From Streptococcus infantis ATCC 700779 (GTDB taxonomy: Bacteria > Bacillota > Bacilli > Lactobacillales > Streptococcaceae): DNA of 64,000 bases. How positions within the stretch are numbered: the stretch's first letter is position 1; the number at the start of each line of letters is the position of its first letter. Made by a program: the position numbers and the translations under genes. The notes beneath the pieces were generated by a model. It had not been told where the DNA came from. It worked only from the letters and a program-made list of their open reading frames with translations, and searched no databases. This document shows positions 34,226 to 43,425 of the stretch, piece by piece. The stretch covers positions 476,456-540,455 of the forward strand of contig NZ_GL732439.1 of NCBI RefSeq assembly GCF_000187465.1, given 5' to 3'.

Positions 34226-34314
34226 TTCAAGGGGTTAATATAGTTAAAGTTTTTAGTTGAATAACTTGTAAAATGAAAAAAAATCCTTTAAAATAAAATG
34301 TGTTGGAGGAATTT

Positions 34315-35040
34315 ATGAATGTAAATCAAATTGTGCGTATGATCCCGACGCTAAAGATAAATAATAGAAGATTAAATGAATTGTTTTATATCCAAACCTT
34401 GGGTATGAAACCCTTGCTTGAAGAGTCGGCTTTCTTATCGCTAGGAGACCAATCAGGCATTGAAAAATTGGTTTTAGAAGAATCACCAAGTATGAGAAGC
34501 CGTAAGGTTGAAGGGATCAAAAAATTAGCTAGATTGATTGTAAAAGTAGCGAATCCATCCGAGGTTGAAGCACTGCTAGCTAGAATGGAACAACTTCCTC
34601 AACTCTATAAAGGAAACAAGGGATATGCTTTTGAAATCCTTTCACCAGAAGGGGATCTTGTCCTAATCCATTCAGAAGATGACGTCAAAGATTTGAGAAA
34701 GTTTGATGAAACTGTTACTTTCCCAAAAGATGAGAAACTGCAATATTTAACAGCATTTGATATTTCAGCAGAAATTAACTTGCCTGCTGAAACGACGAGC
34801 CTGCTTGAAAAAGAGGAAATCGAAACTAGCATAACTTTTAAACAAGCTCAAGGTAGTGATTTGCTTGTTGAAAATAATGTAACTTGGGATTTGTCTATGT
34901 TGAAATTCCAAGTAAAAGAACTTGAATTGGCTAGTCTGCGTCAACGTTTTGAAACTGCAGGTTACTTTATTCCTAAGTCTGAGAAGTTTTTCCTAACCAA
35001 GGATGCCAACAATATCGAATTGTGGTTTGAAGAAGTATGA
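34315..35040 (+). CDS. cppA: CppA-family protein (putative C3-degrading proteinase)
   Basis: This 241-residue protein matches the streptococcal CppA pattern (NVNQIVRMIPTLK at the start, WDLSMLKFQVKELELASLRQ and ELWFEEV at the end). It contains two glyoxalase-like (VOC) folds. It has been described as degrading complement C3, but it has no export signal and no classical protease motif, so that role is doubtful. The start is the ATG behind GGAGG at 34315; an ATG at 34300 would overlap the ribosome site. Its stop overlaps the next ATG by four bases. Confidence 0.82.
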   Translation: MNVNQIVRMIPTLKINNRRLNELFYIQTLGMKPLLEESAFLSLGDQSGIEKLVLEESPSMRSRKVEGIKKLARLIVKVANPSEVEALLARMEQLPQLYKGNKGYAFEILSPEGDLVLIHSEDDVKDLRKFDETVTFPKDEKLQYLTAFDISAEINLPAETTSLLEKEEIETSITFKQAQGSDLLVENNVTWDLSMLKFQVKELELASLRQRFETAGYFIPKSEKFFLTKDANNIELWFEEV

Positions 35041-35969
35041 AACAAGAAATCATTCAAAAAATAAAGCAACAAATTGAGGCAGGGATTTATCCTGGTGCCT
35101 CTTTTGCGTATTATCGGGATGGTGAATGGTCTGATTGCTACCTCGGAGAAGCAAATCCTGAAATTGGAGAGCAGACTTGTCAAGGTTTGGTCTATGATTT
35201 GGCAAGTGTGAGCAAGGTCGTCGGAGTTGGGACTGTCTTAACTTTTTTGTGGAAGCAAGGCAAGATTGAGCTCGATCAATCCATAAAGACCTATCTTCCA
35301 GAGGCGGATTATCCAGATATCACCATTCGACAATTGCTAACGCATGCGACGGATTTAGATCCTTATATACCCAACAGAGATCAGCTCTCAGAGGACCAGC
35401 TAAGAGAAGCTATGTTTCATTTGAATCGACGAGAGAAGAGGGCTTTTCTATACTCGGATGTGCACTTTCTCTTGCTCGGTTTTCTCCTAGAGAATTACTT
35501 TGAGAAAGACTTAGACCAGATTTTACAAGAGCAAGTTTTGGATCCATGGAAGATGAAGGAAACTCAGTTTGGACCAGTTAGCAGTGCTGTTCCTACAGTT
35601 CGGGGACAGAAAGCAGGAGTGGTGCATGATCCTAAGGCACGTTTACTAGGTAAACATGCTGGAAGTGCAGGCTTGTTTTCAACTGTGAAAGATTTAAAAA
35701 TCTTCCTTGAGCATTATTTACAGGATGATTTTGCTGACGGATTAAGTCAGAATTTTTCAGATTTGAGTGATAAGGAACGCTCCTTGGCCTGGAATCTTGA
35801 AGGTGATTGGCTAGACCATACAGGCTATACCGGAACCTTTATCATGTGGAATCGTAAGAAGCAGGAAGCTGCGATTTTCTTGTCCAATAGAACCTACGAA
35901 AAAGACCAGCGCGCGCAGTGGATCATAGACCGTAATCAGGTCATGGACCTAATTCGTGAAGCAGACTAG
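35037..35969 (+). CDS. Beta-lactamase-fold serine hydrolase (class C-like)
   Basis: This 310-residue protein has the nucleophile motif SVSK (Ser57, Lys60), a YSD triad element near residue 140 in place of YxN, and a C-terminal HTGYTG box. It has no signal peptide, so it is probably a cytoplasmic esterase or peptidase rather than a beta-lactamase. It is translationally coupled to cppA (ATGA) and followed after 9 nt by an EamA transporter. Confidence 0.84.
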   Translation: MKQEIIQKIKQQIEAGIYPGASFAYYRDGEWSDCYLGEANPEIGEQTCQGLVYDLASVSKVVGVGTVLTFLWKQGKIELDQSIKTYLPEADYPDITIRQLLTHATDLDPYIPNRDQLSEDQLREAMFHLNRREKRAFLYSDVHFLLLGFLLENYFEKDLDQILQEQVLDPWKMKETQFGPVSSAVPTVRGQKAGVVHDPKARLLGKHAGSAGLFSTVKDLKIFLEHYLQDDFADGLSQNFSDLSDKERSLAWNLEGDWLDHTGYTGTFIMWNRKKQEAAIFLSNRTYEKDQRAQWIIDRNQVMDLIREAD

Positions 35970-35978
35970 GGAGGAAGT

Positions 35979-36890
35979 ATGACAAAAACTCTTAAAGGAA
36001 CTCTTTTTACAGTGATTGCTGGTATTGCTTGGGGATTGTCTGGGACCAGTGGTCAGTACCTAATGGTTCATGGGATATCGGCTCTAGTCCTAACCAATAT
36101 TCGTTTAATTGTTGCAGGTTTGCTCTTAGTTCTCTTGTCCTATATAAAGTCTAAGGAACAATTTTTGGCTTTTCTAAAAGATAAATCAAGTCTGTTTTCT
36201 CTCTTACTATTTTCTTTATTTGGCCTCTTTCTGAATCAATTGGCTTATTTATCGGCTATTCAGGAGACAAATGCAGGTACAGCTACAGTGCTTCAGTATG
36301 TCTGTCCTGTTGGAATCTTGGCTTACACATGTATAAAGGATAAGGTAGCACCTACTATAGCCGAAATCCTTTCTATGATTTTAGCAATAGGTGGAACCTT
36401 TTTAATTGCGACTCACGGTCAAATGGATCAGCTCTCTATGACACCAGCAGGTCTCTTTTGGGGCTTGTTCTCTGCTTTAACCTATGCTCTTTATATCATT
36501 TTACCCATTAAGCTCATTCAAAAATGGGGGAGCATTCTGGTTATTGGTGTCGGTATGACCATTTCAGGTTTTGTAGCAGTGCCATTTACTGGGATTATCG
36601 GTGCTAGTCTACTTATGTCTTTTGATATTTTCTTAGCATTTGCTGGAATTATTCTCATAGGGACTGTTTTTGCCTACACGGCCTTTCTTAAGGGGGCAAG
36701 TCTGGTTGGGCCAGTCAAATCTAGTCTCTTGGCCTCTATTGAACCAATCTCTGCTGTATTTTTTGCTTTCATAATTATGGGAGATATCTTTTATCCTGTA
36801 GATTTTCTTGGTATGGCAATGATTTTATTGGATGTGACTATTATTTCTTTAAAGGATTTAATGCTAGAAAAGAAACACAAGTCCATTTAA
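35979..36890 (+). CDS. EamA/DMT-superfamily transporter
   Basis: This 303-residue protein has ten hydrophobic helices arranged as two EamA repeats (about 8-140 and 155-290). It is probably an exporter of metabolites such as amino acids. A GGGAGG site precedes the ATG in the cppA-hydrolase-transporter operon. Confidence 0.85.
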   Translation: MTKTLKGTLFTVIAGIAWGLSGTSGQYLMVHGISALVLTNIRLIVAGLLLVLLSYIKSKEQFLAFLKDKSSLFSLLLFSLFGLFLNQLAYLSAIQETNAGTATVLQYVCPVGILAYTCIKDKVAPTIAEILSMILAIGGTFLIATHGQMDQLSMTPAGLFWGLFSALTYALYIILPIKLIQKWGSILVIGVGMTISGFVAVPFTGIIGASLLMSFDIFLAFAGIILIGTVFAYTAFLKGASLVGPVKSSLLASIEPISAVFFAFIIMGDIFYPVDFLGMAMILLDVTIISLKDLMLEKKHKSI

Positions 36891-36897
36891 GAACAGA

Positions 36898-36925
36898 ACA
36901 ACCTTATAAAGAGGTTGTCTTTTTA
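36898..36925 (+). terminator. Terminator of the cppA operon
   Basis: ACAACCT/AGGTTGT hairpin followed by CTTTTT. Confidence 0.82.
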
Positions 36926-37003
36926 TGCTCTAGTATCAATTTAATTAATTTTAAGATTGAAAGTTTATAATAAAGGTACAAAAATAAGCTAAACGGAGGA
37001 AAT

Positions 37004-37762
37004 ATGAATTTTATACAAAGTATTCATCCTGCTAAACCTTTAAGATACTTAAAATGGTTCGACATCTTAATCATCACTGTTTTAATGTTTGGAGAGTTTA
37101 TCATCCGTTCTACTCAACAATTTATGGAGAGTCTATCACCTTCAACTCTTGCTAGTGTTGCGGAAACTACAACAAATGTAGCAAGTGATGGGGCAGCTTA
37201 TTCTAGTAATTTTACTTTTCAATTGATGATGTTAGGGATTACTTTCCTTTATCTCTTGATTCGAAATTATGATTTTAAACAACTTCCTATACGCTTTTCC
37301 TGGTCTGTTTTCATCTGGGTTCCCCTTATCTTTGCTATTGTTGGTATTTTTGGTGATATTGTAACAACCCTTAGTGGTGAGTACAATTATTTTAATCCTC
37401 AGTTGATTCCTTTTATAGACCCAATGGAAATCATTAGAAAATTCATGTCCTTAACGCCAATGGCTATTGGCTATGCGCTTTTAAATGGTTTTTACGAAGA
37501 ATTTTTCTTCTTGGGTTTACTGACTTCAGTAAAAGAAAAGCATCAGTGGCTGGTTCTAGTATACTCGGTAATCATACGGATTTCTTTCCATACCTACCAA
37601 GGATTACTCTGGGCCTTGGTTATTGGTCTTGTATACGGACTATTCTATTATTTCTTGTACAAGTATGTAGTCAAGAATTTACTGCCATTCTTTCTTATGC
37701 ATGCTCTTGCAGATATGTTTGGTTCAAGTCTCTTGTACCTCTTGATTACTTGGGGAACTTAA
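37004..37762 (+). CDS. CPBP-family intramembrane metalloprotease
   Basis: This 252-residue protein has about seven helices. The CPBP (Abi) motifs are present: EEFFF (double Glu, near residue 166), a histidine in SFHTYQG, and HALAD near the C-terminus. Such enzymes are related to Rce1 and serve in bacteriocin self-immunity or peptide processing; no bacteriocin gene is visible next to it. It has GGAGG and its own terminator. Confidence 0.82.
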   Translation: MNFIQSIHPAKPLRYLKWFDILIITVLMFGEFIIRSTQQFMESLSPSTLASVAETTTNVASDGAAYSSNFTFQLMMLGITFLYLLIRNYDFKQLPIRFSWSVFIWVPLIFAIVGIFGDIVTTLSGEYNYFNPQLIPFIDPMEIIRKFMSLTPMAIGYALLNGFYEEFFFLGLLTSVKEKHQWLVLVYSVIIRISFHTYQGLLWALVIGLVYGLFYYFLYKYVVKNLLPFFLMHALADMFGSSLLYLLITWGT

Positions 37763-37764
37763 GC

Positions 37765-37794
37765 AAAAAATCCACTCATTCGAGTGGATTTTTT
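37765..37794. terminator. Bidirectional terminator between the CPBP gene and uraA
   Basis: AAAAAATCCACTC/GAGTGGATTTTTT around ATTC. Confidence 0.92.
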
Positions 37795-37804
37795 ATGAAT
37801 GCTT

Positions 37805-39088
37805 TTAGTCTTTATTTTCGTATGGCAAGATCAAGTTCAAAAGGATACCTGTCATTGCTGATAGGGCAGTACCTGAAAGTGTAACTGGACCAAGTTTAAG
37901 GATTGCTCCACCAAGTCCAAGCACGAGCATTGCACTTGCGATGATAAGATTACGCATTTGACCAAAGTCTACACGTTCCTTGATCAAAACCTTCAAACCG
38001 TTGCTGGCGATAACCCCATAAAGAAGGATAGACATACCACCAAGTACGGCGCTAGGGATTGTAGAAATCAAAGCAGTGAATTTACCAAGGAAGCTAAGGG
38101 CAATTGCGATAAAGGCTGCGTTACGGATGACTGAGACAGAAGCGATACGAGTCATACCGATCACCCCTGTATTTTCACCGTAGGTTGTATTAGCAGGACC
38201 ACCAAGGAAGGCAGATACAGATGTTGCGATACCGTCACCAAGAAGGGTACGGTGAAGACCTGGTTCTTTCAAGAATTGACGGCCACAAATTTGGCTCAAT
38301 ACTGTATGGTCACCAATGTGTTCTGAGATTGTTACGATCGCGATTGGTAAGATTGCGATTGTCTCTGGGCCGAAGTAAAGGTTGTATTCTTTGAAGGCAC
38401 CACCTGTGCTAAATGGTAGGTAGAAGCCTGGAATTTCGAACCAGTTAGCTTGAAGAACAGGTGTGAAGTCTACTAAACCAAGAAAGACTGCAAAAATATA
38501 TCCACCGATAATGGCAAACAAGAAAGGAATGATACGAAGGAATCCTTTTCCTTTTGTATTGATAAAGGCAGCGATGAGGAAGGTAACTACAGCTACAAGA
38601 GCATTTTTCCAGTTGCCATCAGCAACAAGACCAGCATTTGTTACAGCTGAACCTGCAAGACCAAGACCGATAACGATAATCATTGGTCCGATAACAATTG
38701 GTGGTAAAAGTTTATCAATCCATTTTGTACCAGCAAAGCGGATGCTAGTTGAAACAAGAACGTAGATTAAACCAGTTAAGATAACCCCTGTTTGAGCAGC
38801 AGAAACATCGCCACCCATTTCCTTCATAGCAAGAGACATTGCAGTGATGAAGGCAAAAGAAGAACCGAGATAGACCGGAACTTTAAAGCCAGTAGATACC
38901 ATGTAAATCAGTGTTCCGACACCTGATGCAAACAGGGCAACAGATACAGGCATTCCCAAAATCAGTGGCACCAAGATGGTAGCACCAAACATGGCAAACA
39001 CGTGCTGGAAGCTGAGTAGAATTCCCTTACCAAAAGAAGGACGTTGGTCAACGTCGAGTAACAAATCAACAGTTGATTCTTGTTTCAT
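37805..39088 (-). CDS. uraA: Uracil permease
   Basis: This 427-residue protein has about 12-14 helices and the nucleobase-cation symporter-2 motifs. These are the GPMIIVIGLGLAG stretch, the conserved Glu in ISEHIGD, and GGPANTTYGENTG, which favours uracil over purines. It imports uracil with protons. The gene sits behind a PyrR-type attenuator, which supports a pyrimidine substrate. Confidence 0.92.
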   Translation of the reverse strand: MKQESTVDLLLDVDQRPSFGKGILLSFQHVFAMFGATILVPLILGMPVSVALFASGVGTLIYMVSTGFKVPVYLGSSFAFITAMSLAMKEMGGDVSAAQTGVILTGLIYVLVSTSIRFAGTKWIDKLLPPIVIGPMIIVIGLGLAGSAVTNAGLVADGNWKNALVAVVTFLIAAFINTKGKGFLRIIPFLFAIIGGYIFAVFLGLVDFTPVLQANWFEIPGFYLPFSTGGAFKEYNLYFGPETIAILPIAIVTISEHIGDHTVLSQICGRQFLKEPGLHRTLLGDGIATSVSAFLGGPANTTYGENTGVIGMTRIASVSVIRNAAFIAIALSFLGKFTALISTIPSAVLGGMSILLYGVIASNGLKVLIKERVDFGQMRNLIIASAMLVLGLGGAILKLGPVTLSGTALSAMTGILLNLILPYENKD

Positions 39089-39110
39089 AAATACCTCACT
39101 TTTTGGGCAT

Positions 39111-39283
39111 CAAAAAAGAGCCCATTATTTTACAGCAATAGGCTCTCAGAGTAAGACATCTTTAAAACATGGTTATCCCAATATTTAAAAATTTTCATAT
39201 ATATCTGCGTCTTCGTCACCTCACGGGATGACATTAAAAACCTTTGCTTGTGATAGTATAGCAGAAAAAAATGATTTTGTAAA
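39111..39283 (-). promoter_or_regulatory. uraA promoter and PyrR attenuator leader
   Basis: On the minus strand the promoter is TTTACA (39278-39283), 17 bp and TATACT (39255-39260). The PyrR-site hairpin GTCA-loop TCCCGTGAGG-TGAC is at 39215-39232. The intrinsic terminator AGAGCC/GGCTCT with a T run is at 39111-39146, just before the start codon. The CCGTGAGG loop also occurs in the pyrR leader, so low UMP should allow antitermination. Confidence 0.85.
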
Positions 39284-39292
39284 TCATTTTTT
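39266..39292. repeat. Perfect 12-bp inverted repeat over the uraA -35
   Basis: AAAAAATGATTT and AAATCATTTTTT flank TGT. The repeat covers the uraA -35 hexamer and could be an operator or a weak A/T terminator. Confidence 0.6.
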
Positions 39293-39522
39293 CCCGAGCC
39301 AAGAAACAAAAAAGCGAGGTGTGAGTCAATATGGAATATATTTTGTATCAGGATAGAGTTGAATGATAGACGCAGTGGTTGAGTGGCCCATCTTACGCTT
39401 TGATTCTAGCTTTGATGGACCTACTCAACTTTGCGGGGGAGGGACGACGAAATCGTCATTACAAATGGTAATCGATTTCTGTCCCTCTCCCTTTTCCCGA
39501 GCAAAGAAATAAAGACACGAGG
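39289..39522. repeat. Two tandem hairpins between imperfect direct repeats (possible dispersed element)
   Basis: Hairpin one pairs GTTGAGT (39378) with ACTCAAC (ending 39429), with CCATC/GATGG inside. Hairpin two pairs GGGAGGGAC (39437) with GTCCCTCTCCC (ending 39491), and GAAATCG with CGATTTC inside. They are flanked by TTTTCCCGAGC-led direct repeats at 39289-39320 and 39492-39522 that agree at most positions and end in CGAGGT. No ORF is convincing here. The second hairpin could terminate one of the flanking transcripts, but its T run is short. Confidence 0.55.
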
Positions 39523-39553
39523 TATAATCTTGTGAGTATCTATTTAAAATATC

Positions 39554-40267
39554 CTAAAGTGGTCGTTTATTTGGCATACCGGCCTTACGTGGATATTTGT
39601 TTGGAGTTTCTTTTTTCTTTTCTACAATGGTGATGTAGCGAGGGTCTCCATTAGGAAGTGTGTAGCTGATGTTATCTTCAACCTTACTAAAGAGAAGGTT
39701 GAGAGCATTTTTGGCTTCTGTCAATTCCTCAGGAGCATTACTTGCCTTAAGAGCTAAAAGTTTTCCACCAACTTTAAGGTAGGGAATGGTTAACTCTGAG
39801 AGAACTTGCATGCGAGCAACCGCACGAGCTGTCACAATGTCGAATTGGGCACGAAAATTCTTGTCTTGGGCAAAGTCTTCGGCACGTCCATGGTAGAAAT
39901 GAACCCCTTCTAAATCAAGCTTCTCAGCCAGAAGCTGAAGGAAGTTAATACGCTTGTTCAGAGAATCAATGATAGTCACATCAAGCTGAGGGTAGAGAAT
40001 CTTCATAGGGAGACTTGGGAATCCTGCACCAGCGCCAATATCCAGTAACTTAATTTCTTGGTTTTCTATCAACCCTTGTAGGATAGGAGCGATAGAATCA
40101 TAAAAGTGTTTAAGATAAACCTCTTCCTTTTCTGTAATTGCAGTTAGGTTGATTTTTTCGTTCCATTCAACTAAGAGTTCGAAATAGCGCTCAAATTGTG
40201 CTTTTTGCTGGTCAGTAAGATTAATATTTTGTTGGTCAAGTAATGAGTAAAAAGTTTCTGGTTTCAT
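39554..40267 (-). CDS. rsmG: RsmG, 16S rRNA (guanine-527-N7)-methyltransferase
   Basis: This 237-residue methyltransferase has the AdoMet-binding motif [20 protein letters not shown] near residue 72 and [11 protein letters not shown] near 142. The length is normal for RsmG (GidB). It methylates G527 of 16S rRNA, and its loss gives low-level streptomycin resistance. I start at the ATG behind AGAAGGAT at 40267; an ATG eight codons upstream lies in the ribosome-site region. It is monocistronic. Confidence 0.94.
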   Translation of the reverse strand: MKPETFYSLLDQQNINLTDQQKAQFERYFELLVEWNEKINLTAITEKEEVYLKHFYDSIAPILQGLIENQEIKLLDIGAGAGFPSLPMKILYPQLDVTIIDSLNKRINFLQLLAEKLDLEGVHFYHGRAEDFAQDKNFRAQFDIVTARAVARMQVLSELTIPYLKVGGKLLALKASNAPEELTEAKNALNLLFSKVEDNISYTLPNGDPRYITIVEKKKETPNKYPRKAGMPNKRPL

Positions 40268-40358
40268 AGTTATATCCTTCTTGTATATCATCTTATTTTA
40301 CCACAAAAACATGGAAATTTGATATACTTGTACTAATCTAAAAGCAGAAAGGAGCTTT

Positions 40359-40922
40359 ATGATGCAATGGATGTTTTTTGGAGTTCTTGCTCTAATTATT
40401 TTCTTGGTGATTGACTGCTATAATAAATTGGTGAGAAATCGTATGCAGACCAAGGAAGCTTGGAGTCAGATCGATGTTCAGTTGAAGCGTCGAAATGATC
40501 TCTTACCAAACTTAATTGAAACAGTAAAAGGTTACGCTAAATATGAAAGTTCTACTCTTGAAAAGGTGACTGAACTCCGTAGACAAGTAGCTACAGCAAC
40601 TACACCTGCAGAAGCTATGAAAGCTAGTGATGCATTGACACGTCAGATATCTGGTATCTTTGCGGTTGCAGAGAACTATCCTGACTTGAAGGCTAGTAGC
40701 AATTTTGCTCACTTACAAGAAGAACTGACTAACACAGAAAACAAAATATCATATTCTCGCCAACTTTATAACAGTGTCGTTAGCAACTACAATGTTAAAT
40801 TAGAAACTTTCCCAAGTAATCTGGTTGCGGCTATCTTTGGCTTCAAGGCAGCAGATTTCCTTCAGACTCCAGAAGAAGAAAAGGCTGTTCCTAGAGTTGA
40901 TTTTAGTGGTTTAGGTGACTAA
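40359..40922 (+). CDS. LemA-family protein
   Basis: This 187-residue protein has one N-terminal membrane helix (about 3-22). The helical LemA domain follows, with [20 protein letters not shown] and the C-terminal [19 protein letters not shown] signature ([12 protein letters not shown]). Function is unclear; it is often beside htpX, as here. An AAAGGAG site is followed by two in-frame ATG codons, and the first is used. Confidence 0.9.
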   Translation: MMQWMFFGVLALIIFLVIDCYNKLVRNRMQTKEAWSQIDVQLKRRNDLLPNLIETVKGYAKYESSTLEKVTELRRQVATATTPAEAMKASDALTRQISGIFAVAENYPDLKASSNFAHLQEELTNTENKISYSRQLYNSVVSNYNVKLETFPSNLVAAIFGFKAADFLQTPEEEKAVPRVDFSGLGD

Positions 40923-40923
40923 G

Positions 40924-41823
40924 ATGCTGTACAAACAAATCGCTAGTAATAAACGTAAAACTTGGGTTCTTTTAATTGTCTTCTTTCTTTTGTTAGCTAT
41001 TGTAGGTTATGCAGTTGGATATCTTTTCATGAACTCAGGATTTGGGGGCGTGACTATAGCCATGATTCTTGGCTTTATCTATGCCTTGACCATGATTTTT
41101 CAATCTACAGAGATTGTCATGAGCATGAATGGTGCGCGTGAAGTTGATAGGGATGAAGAACCTGTTCTCTATCATGTTGTTGAGGATATGGCAATGGTGG
41201 CGCAAATTCCTATGCCACGAGTTTATGTAATTGATGACCCGGGTTTGAATGCTTTCGCCACAGGTTCGAATCCTCAAAATGCTGCTGTTGCAGCGACATC
41301 AGGACTTCTAGAAATCATGAATCGTGAGGAGTTAGAAGCTGTAATCGGGCATGAAGTTAGTCATATTCGCAACTTGGATATTCGAATCTCTACCATTGCT
41401 GTTGCTCTTGCCAGTGCCATTACCCTTTTATCGAGTATGGCTGGTCGTATGATGTGGTGGGGTGGAGCATCACGTAGTAGAAGAAATAGTGACCGTGACA
41501 GTGGAGGACTTGAAGTGATTCTGTTAGTCATTTCTCTCCTAGCCATAGTTTTGGCACCTCTTGCAGCAACTTTGGTACAGTTAGCCATTTCTCGCCAACG
41601 AGAATTTTTAGCAGATGCTTCAAGCGTGGAATTAACACGCAATCCGCAAGGGATGATCAATGCTTTACAAAAATTAGACAATAGTCAACCAATGACTCAT
41701 CATGTGGATAATGCTAGTAGTGCGCTTTATATCAATGATCCTCAAAAACCAGGTTTCTTGAAAAAACTATTTTATACGCATCCACCTATTTCAGAACGGA
41801 TTGAGCGTTTGAAACATATGTAA
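40924..41823 (+). CDS. htpX: HtpX, membrane zinc metalloprotease
   Basis: This 299-residue protease has two N-terminal helices and the zinc motif HEVSH (near residue 140). Two more helices and the third ligand Glu in REFLADASS follow. It degrades misfolded membrane proteins. I prefer the ATG at 40924, 1 nt after the lemA stop, with AGGTGA as ribosome site, over an in-frame GTG three codons earlier. It ends at a shared terminator. Confidence 0.93.
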   Translation: MLYKQIASNKRKTWVLLIVFFLLLAIVGYAVGYLFMNSGFGGVTIAMILGFIYALTMIFQSTEIVMSMNGAREVDRDEEPVLYHVVEDMAMVAQIPMPRVYVIDDPGLNAFATGSNPQNAAVAATSGLLEIMNREELEAVIGHEVSHIRNLDIRISTIAVALASAITLLSSMAGRMMWWGGASRSRRNSDRDSGGLEVILLVISLLAIVLAPLAATLVQLAISRQREFLADASSVELTRNPQGMINALQKLDNSQPMTHHVDNASSALYINDPQKPGFLKKLFYTHPPISERIERLKHM

Positions 41824-41852
41824 AAACATCCAGAGGTTTTCTCTGGATGTTT
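41824..41852. terminator. Bidirectional terminator between htpX and the ABC-F gene
   Basis: AAACATCCAGAG/CTCTGGATGTTT around a five-base loop. Confidence 0.9.
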
Positions 41853-41864
41853 TATTTCCAAAAG

Positions 41865-43391
41865 TTAAAGATCTTGTAAATCAACTACTTCCAAACCATG
41901 CTCTGTCAGACTATAGATACTCGTACAGACTTCTTTTAAAAAACGTCGATCATGCGAAACAGTGACAAGACCACCAGAATAATTGGCAAAGAGTTTTCTG
42001 ATTTCTGGTTGAGAAGTTGGAGAAAAATTTCGTGTGGGTTCATCCAGAAGGAGAAAGTTTGGTTTTCGCAGAACTAAATTCAAAAGAAGGAGTTTCCCTT
42101 GTTGACCTCCAGATAAGGAGTGGATTTGGTGGTGCATCTCTGGATAGCTGAAATTAAGACTGGCTAAGTGAGATTGGATTTTCTGTATTTCCTCTTTGTG
42201 TCCAGTTTGGCTGAGAAATTCTACTGGGGATAGATTCAATTGTAGTGTTTCTTGGTAATCTTGTGGCATAAATCCAAGCGAAATCTCTCTTTTGCCGCTT
42301 AGTAGTTGATGTAACTTTGCTAAAAGAGTGGATTTGCCAACGCCGTTGGGACCTATAATGCCGATTTTTTCTTGACCACGGATAGTTAATTGTAGCCCTT
42401 GAGACAGAATTCGTTGGCCAATGGATAAAGTCTCATTTTCTAGTCGAACTAAGACTTTTGAAGCCGCTAATGACTCTATGTCTGAAAAGAAAAGTTGGAT
42501 GTGTTCCTCTTCAAGTGGTTTTTGGATCATGGACTGAGCTTCCTTTTCAAAGTGTTTTTCTTGAGAAAGAACATTTTTCATCTTTTTAGCTAATAGGCGA
42601 CCAGCAGTACTGTCTTTGGTAGCTCGAAGTGCAGTTTCTACATTTTGCTTAACTCGGCGATGTTTTTCCATGGTTTTGTCATAGACTCGTTGGTCATTGG
42701 CAGCTTGCTGGCTTTGTCTGGCAAAATTAGCCTTTCTCTGGTCACTATAGCTATCGTAGTCTAAATGTTCTACTAGAGTTTCAGCTTCCTTTCGATGTTT
42801 GACTAGTCGCAAGTGGATAATGGTGTTTGCTGTTTGAGAGAGAAAGTCTTCATCATGAGAAATGAAAATAACGGTTTGCCTGGTTTTATGAATCTGTTTT
42901 TTTAGCCAATCAACCATCTCTATATCCAGGTCATTTGAAGGTTCATCTAAAAATAAAATCTCAAAGGGTTTGGCAAATTCATGGATGAGCTGTATTTTCA
43001 AAGCTTCACCACCCGAGAGACTACCAATTTCTTGGTCGCTAGCAAAACGGTCGCTATCAAAGTGCAACTCCTCAGCCAAACGATAGAGAATGCTGAAGTC
43101 CAAATCTGTAGACTCTAAAAAGAAGTAGTCCTGTAGAGATTTTTTCTTCAGTTCTCCAGGGAGATGTTGGGGAATATAGGCCAGGGACTGAAGGTCAGAT
43201 TGGATTTCTCCCCTGATAGAGAAATCAGCTAATTTTTCTCCCATTAAAGTTCGAAGTAAGGTTGATTTTCCATTTCCTTCTTCGCCTATAATAGCGACCT
43301 TTTCTCCGTCTTGGATGATAATGTTTAAATCGGAAACAAGGTCTCTTAAATCTTTGTTTTGTGTAATGGTCAGATGATTGATTTTTATCAT
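41865..43391 (-). CDS. ABC-F ATPase, antibiotic-resistance-like (ribosome protection type)
   Basis: This 508-residue protein has two ABC domains and no membrane part. Walker A sites are GEEGNGKST and GPNGVGKST, the signatures are LSGGEALK and LSGGQQGK, and the linker is charged. The second Walker B continues LDEPTRNFSPTSQP, a form I associate with Lsa/Vga/Msr-type resistance ABC-F proteins, whereas housekeeping members read LDEPTNHLD. It probably acts at the ribosome exit or P site. The start is the ATG at 43391 behind AAAGGG; an upstream ATG at 43424 abuts the attenuator and is unlikely. The leader carries an attenuator, which fits drug-inducible expression. Confidence 0.82.
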   Translation of the reverse strand: MIKINHLTITQNKDLRDLVSDLNIIIQDGEKVAIIGEEGNGKSTLLRTLMGEKLADFSIRGEIQSDLQSLAYIPQHLPGELKKKSLQDYFFLESTDLDFSILYRLAEELHFDSDRFASDQEIGSLSGGEALKIQLIHEFAKPFEILFLDEPSNDLDIEMVDWLKKQIHKTRQTVIFISHDEDFLSQTANTIIHLRLVKHRKEAETLVEHLDYDSYSDQRKANFARQSQQAANDQRVYDKTMEKHRRVKQNVETALRATKDSTAGRLLAKKMKNVLSQEKHFEKEAQSMIQKPLEEEHIQLFFSDIESLAASKVLVRLENETLSIGQRILSQGLQLTIRGQEKIGIIGPNGVGKSTLLAKLHQLLSGKREISLGFMPQDYQETLQLNLSPVEFLSQTGHKEEIQKIQSHLASLNFSYPEMHHQIHSLSGGQQGKLLLLNLVLRKPNFLLLDEPTRNFSPTSQPEIRKLFANYSGGLVTVSHDRRFLKEVCTSIYSLTEHGLEVVDLQDL

Positions 43392-43425
43392 ATTATTGCC
43401 CTTTCTAGAATGTTCATATTGCATA

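Noticed and set aside
39420..39500. A possible rRNA, tmRNA or SRP RNA fragment in the hairpin block between uraA and rsmG.
   Set aside because: I find none of the conserved loops of these RNAs; only inverted repeats are evident.
40915..40923. A GTG start for htpX three codons before the chosen ATG.
   Set aside because: It would sit inside the AGGTGA ribosome site and inside lemA; the ATG at 40924 matches the family N-terminus and spacing.
43392..43424. A longer ABC-F start adding eleven residues.
   Set aside because: The added start lies only a few bases after the attenuator T run with no ribosome site, and the extra residues do not look like part of the ABC domain.
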